This document shows, one piece after another, positions 5,603 through 7,522 of a DNA stretch of 7,522 nucleotides (its first letter is position 1; each line of letters opens with the position of its first letter). This DNA comes from Halanaerobiaceae bacterium (GTDB taxonomy: Bacteria; Bacillota; Halanaerobiia; Halanaerobiales; Halarsenatibacteraceae): the NCBI GenBank assembly GCA_003554685.1, contig PWHA01000213.1:1-7522 (forward strand), in the 5' to 3' direction. The notes beneath the pieces were generated by a model. That model saw only the letters and a program-made list of their open reading frames with translations, was not told the DNA's origin and did no database searches. A program made the translations under genes and the position numbers.

Positions 5603-6484
5603 AAGAGAATCAGATTTTCCAGAAAAAATCTGGCCACTTCACTTTTTATGACGGCGATTCTGCTTGTGGCCTTAATTTTCGGTGATTTTGTTGTATGCAG
5701 CTTAAAAGCTGCAGCAGTCATAGAAGAAGAAATTATGCCGATAAGCGATGTCCATATCTCTACTTCCGACAGTCTTATGAGAGAAAAGCAGGCTGAAGAC
5801 CGGGAGATTATAGAAAACAGGCAGAAAGAAATAATACTGGAGGTTCCCTATATCCATCAGATTAGGGATACAGGTTTTAAAAATCAGTGGACCGGTTTTA
5901 CCGGTTTTGATGGAGCCTGGGCCTGCGGGGCCGCTTCGGCTGTTATGATAGCAGCCTACTTTGAAAGATTGGGTAATCAATATCAGGAATATGGCAAATA
6001 TGTCAGCAGAGAATATCAAAATACAGAAGGTTACAGCTTTGACCTTGTTACTGATTTGAGTCATCACCACCCGGGAAGGGTGGGAGCCGGAGCCTGGGGA
6101 TATATTCACCGCGGCAGCGGAGAAAACAGGGTCTGGAAAGCAGATGGTCTGGCCCGGGCCTTAAGGGTAGTTGACTATTTCAATAAACATAATTTGAACA
6201 CCGAATTTATCGGCCTTTATAAATATGCTGATCAAAATAGAAAACCTGCTGAAGATGACATCAGGCAGGCCATAGCTGAAGGCAGTCCTGTCTGGACTTC
6301 AACAGAGCTGCCTGGTTACGGACATATAGTTGTAATAGTGGGTTATGAAAGTGATGGCAGCTTTATCATCCATGAACCTGCCCTAACCTCAGAAGTTCGG
6401 GTGAGTTGGCAGGATTTTGGCGGCCACCCAAATTTCAGCCATCATAATGAGGGGCCAAAATGGATAATCATAGTCAGCCCCTGA
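5600..6484 (+). CDS. Secreted C39-like cysteine peptidase (Peptidase_C39_2 type)
   Basis: The protein has 294 residues from the GTG at 5600. The N-terminus is a signal peptide: basic residues 2-9 (KRIRFSRK), a hydrophobic core at about 11-32 and a likely cut after the Ala run at 37-39, so the product is exported. A charged linker (about 44-78) precedes the peptidase domain. The expected family features are visible: EVPYIHQ, with Gln87 as the probable oxyanion-hole residue; ACGAAS, with Cys109 as the likely nucleophile; and GHIVVIVGY, with His242 as the likely base. The third position, normally Asp in a DP pair, reads HEP, so Glu259 would take its place. Unlike bacteriocin-processing C39 domains it is not fused to an ABC transporter, and no precursor peptide gene is seen nearby. 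The substrate is unknown; cell-wall or extracellular peptides are possible. Cys33 does not fit a lipobox well. Confidence 0.82.
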   Translation: MKRIRFSRKNLATSLFMTAILLVALIFGDFVVCSLKAAAVIEEEIMPISDVHISTSDSLMREKQAEDREIIENRQKEIILEVPYIHQIRDTGFKNQWTGFTGFDGAWACGAASAVMIAAYFERLGNQYQEYGKYVSREYQNTEGYSFDLVTDLSHHHPGRVGAGAWGYIHRGSGENRVWKADGLARALRVVDYFNKHNLNTEFIGLYKYADQNRKPAEDDIRQAIAEGSPVWTSTELPGYGHIVVIVGYESDGSFIIHEPALTSEVRVSWQDFGGHPNFSHHNEGPKWIIIVSP

Positions 6485-6517
6485 TGGGACTGTAGTATAC
6501 CTAAAATTATACCCAAA

Positions 6518-6554
6518 CCGGTAATTTCAATGTTATTACCGGGCTGTATTTTTT
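6518..6554. terminator. Shared hairpin between convergent peptidase and TRAP permease genes
   Basis: CCGGTAAT (6518-6525) and ATTACCGG (6535-6542) form a perfect 8-bp stem with a 9-nt loop. On the + strand a run of six T (6549-6554) follows after a 6-nt gap, 34 bp after the peptidase stop, so it may terminate that gene. The stem also contains the TAA stop of the minus-strand permease gene (6536-6538), so it could act at the end of both transcripts. The T-run spacing is longer than ideal, and the minus side has only a short T run. Confidence 0.5.
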
Positions 6555-7522
6555 CTCAAAGTTTTTTCTTTCCGGCGAACTTCAGCAATATGCTTCAGGG
6601 TGCCATTCCGGGACAGGATTGCTCCGTAAACTATAAAAGCTATTGTGGGGATAATGGCGAAATAGGCTATAGTAATATTTGGATGAAAGATAACCAGGCC
6701 GGAGACGAGAAATATTAGAGTGCGGAGCAGAAGATCATATTTTCTTTTTAGTATATATTTTGAATGCAGGGCAAAGGTTAATCCCAGGGTGCCAATTAAA
6801 ACTATCAAAAAGGCCCTGAACTGAGGTGCTCCTACCGTGACAACCAGGTCAGACCTGGTAAAGACGGCAGGCATTAATACCAGCAGGGGCAGGCAGTACT
6901 GCAGTGATTTGATAATTGTTCGGGTATAGTCAGCCTCTGCAATTTTGGAAGTCACCACTGCTGTCAGTGAAGTTGGAGGAGACAGGTGCCCGAAGACGCC
7001 GATAAAGAAGGCAAAAAAGTGTACCGCCCAGCGGTCAAGGCCCAGTCTAATCATGGTAGGCGCCACAGCAAGTGCCACCATAATATAGACAGGAGAAGGG
7101 GGCAGGCCCATTCCCAGCAGATAACCGAACAGGAAAGCGATAAATACTACTGCAGCAACATGGAAGTCGGCAGCCTGAACCAGCAGCGCTCCTACCTTGG
7201 TGGGAATGCCGGTAACTGTCAGAGAACCGGCCAGAATTCCCAGCAGGGAAAGAAGTACGGCCAGATCTGCACCCAAACTGGAGAGGGTGTCAATGGATTT
7301 TAAATAGGGCCTGAAGAAGGTCTTAATACCAGCCGCTCCCTTTAGATTGCGGTAATTTTGCTGGATAAAAACGACGGTCAGGAAAACAATTAAACCCACC
7401 AGCACCCTGACAGCTGCGATCATGGCGGCCATCCGGTAAACCCCCATGAAGACAATCAGGGTAACCAGCACCGCCAGGAAGGCGAAAAGGTTGGCCAGAT
7501 CAACCGGTTCAATTTTAGATTC
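6536..7522 (-). CDS. TRAP transporter fused permease (4TM/12TM), C-terminal part, truncated by window
   Basis: The frame stays open to the right edge, so the true start is beyond the window; 328 C-terminal residues are visible. An in-frame GTG at 7469-7471 is internal to a hydrophobic segment and is not the start. The sequence is highly hydrophobic, with repeated membrane helices. It carries blocks typical of the large TRAP permease subunit: GMGLPPSPVYIMVALAVAP, then a VFGHLSPPTSLTAVVTSKIAEAD block about 35 residues later, matching the paired GMGLPT and ITPPVALAA motifs of fused TRAP permeases. These proteins use ion gradients to import solutes delivered by a periplasmic or extracellular binding protein, usually of the TAXI class for fused permeases. 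The binding protein gene is not in the window and may lie upstream (right). The extension beyond the last core motif, ending in a basic tail (EVRRKEKTLRKN), contains further helices, as in fused forms. The substrate is unknown. Confidence 0.85.
   Translation of the reverse strand, partial: ESKIEPVDLANLFAFLAVLVTLIVFMGVYRMAAMIAAVRVLVGLIVFLTVVFIQQNYRNLKGAAGIKTFFRPYLKSIDTLSSLGADLAVLLSLLGILAGSLTVTGIPTKVGALLVQAADFHVAAVVFIAFLFGYLLGMGLPPSPVYIMVALAVAPTMIRLGLDRWAVHFFAFFIGVFGHLSPPTSLTAVVTSKIAEADYTRTIIKSLQYCLPLLVLMPAVFTRSDLVVTVGAPQFRAFLIVLIGTLGLTFALHSKYILKRKYDLLLRTLIFLVSGLVIFHPNITIAYFAIIPTIAFIVYGAILSRNGTLKHIAEVRRKEKTLRKNTAR

Noticed and set aside
5467..5685. 72-codon plus-strand frame before and across the peptidase start
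   Set aside because: It begins at a TTG without a ribosome binding site, and its second half is an out-of-frame reading of the peptidase signal-peptide region. A small leader peptide cannot be excluded but nothing supports it.
5690..5705. Lipoprotein signal at Cys33 of the C39-like peptidase
   Set aside because: The residues before Cys (FVV) do not fit a lipobox, which needs a small residue just before Cys; an Ala-rich signal peptidase I site follows shortly after.
6986..7303. Plus-strand frame of 105 codons opposite the TRAP permease gene
   Set aside because: The minus-strand frame matches a known transporter family with conserved motifs; the plus-strand frame is polar low-complexity shadow sequence without a ribosome binding site.

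Overview
The window holds six protein-coding genes on both strands, two of them cut by the window edges. It also holds a long degenerate tandem repeat and a few candidate control signals. There are no rRNA or tRNA genes, CRISPR arrays, transposases or integrases that I can recognise. The gene set points to an anaerobic, Gram-positive-type bacterium (Bacillota-like, possibly a halophilic or fermentative lineage such as Halanaerobiales): a LiaF-type envelope-stress protein, a multi-cluster iron-sulfur protein, a fused TRAP permease, purine-rich Shine-Dalgarno sequences, AT-rich intergenic DNA and mixed AGA/AGG and CGN arginine codons. This placement is inference; nothing in the window proves it.

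Layout from left to right. (1) The 3' part of a CocE/NonD-type serine hydrolase gene (+), with its catalytic Ser, Asp and His in view. (2) A 416-bp gene-free stretch dominated by about 21 degenerate 12-bp tandem units (1416-1666), lying between two convergent genes. (3) A LiaF-like membrane protein gene (-). (4) A divergent, AT-rich intergenic region. (5) A uracil permease gene of the NCS2 family (+). (6) A gene for a winged-helix-like plus multi-[4Fe-4S] protein (-), convergent with the permease so that both stop codons lie in one TTAA. (7) A 392-bp gene-free divergent region. (8) A secreted C39-like cysteine peptidase gene (+). (9) A hairpin shared by two convergent gene ends. (10) The C-terminal part of a fused 4TM/12TM TRAP transporter permease (-), running off the right edge.

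The genes alternate in strand and none sits in an obvious operon with another, so there is no evidence of a single multi-gene system. Uracil uptake, envelope maintenance, extracellular peptide cleavage and solute import are housekeeping or accessory functions that happen to be adjacent. The most unusual items are the 12-bp repeat array, with its 36-bp higher-order period and repeated GATC mini-hairpins, the Fe-S protein of unknown role with six cysteines in eight residues, and the C39-like peptidase, whose Shine-Dalgarno overlaps its only reasonable start codon and which has Glu where Asp is usual. I did not find a clear new defence or mobile system.
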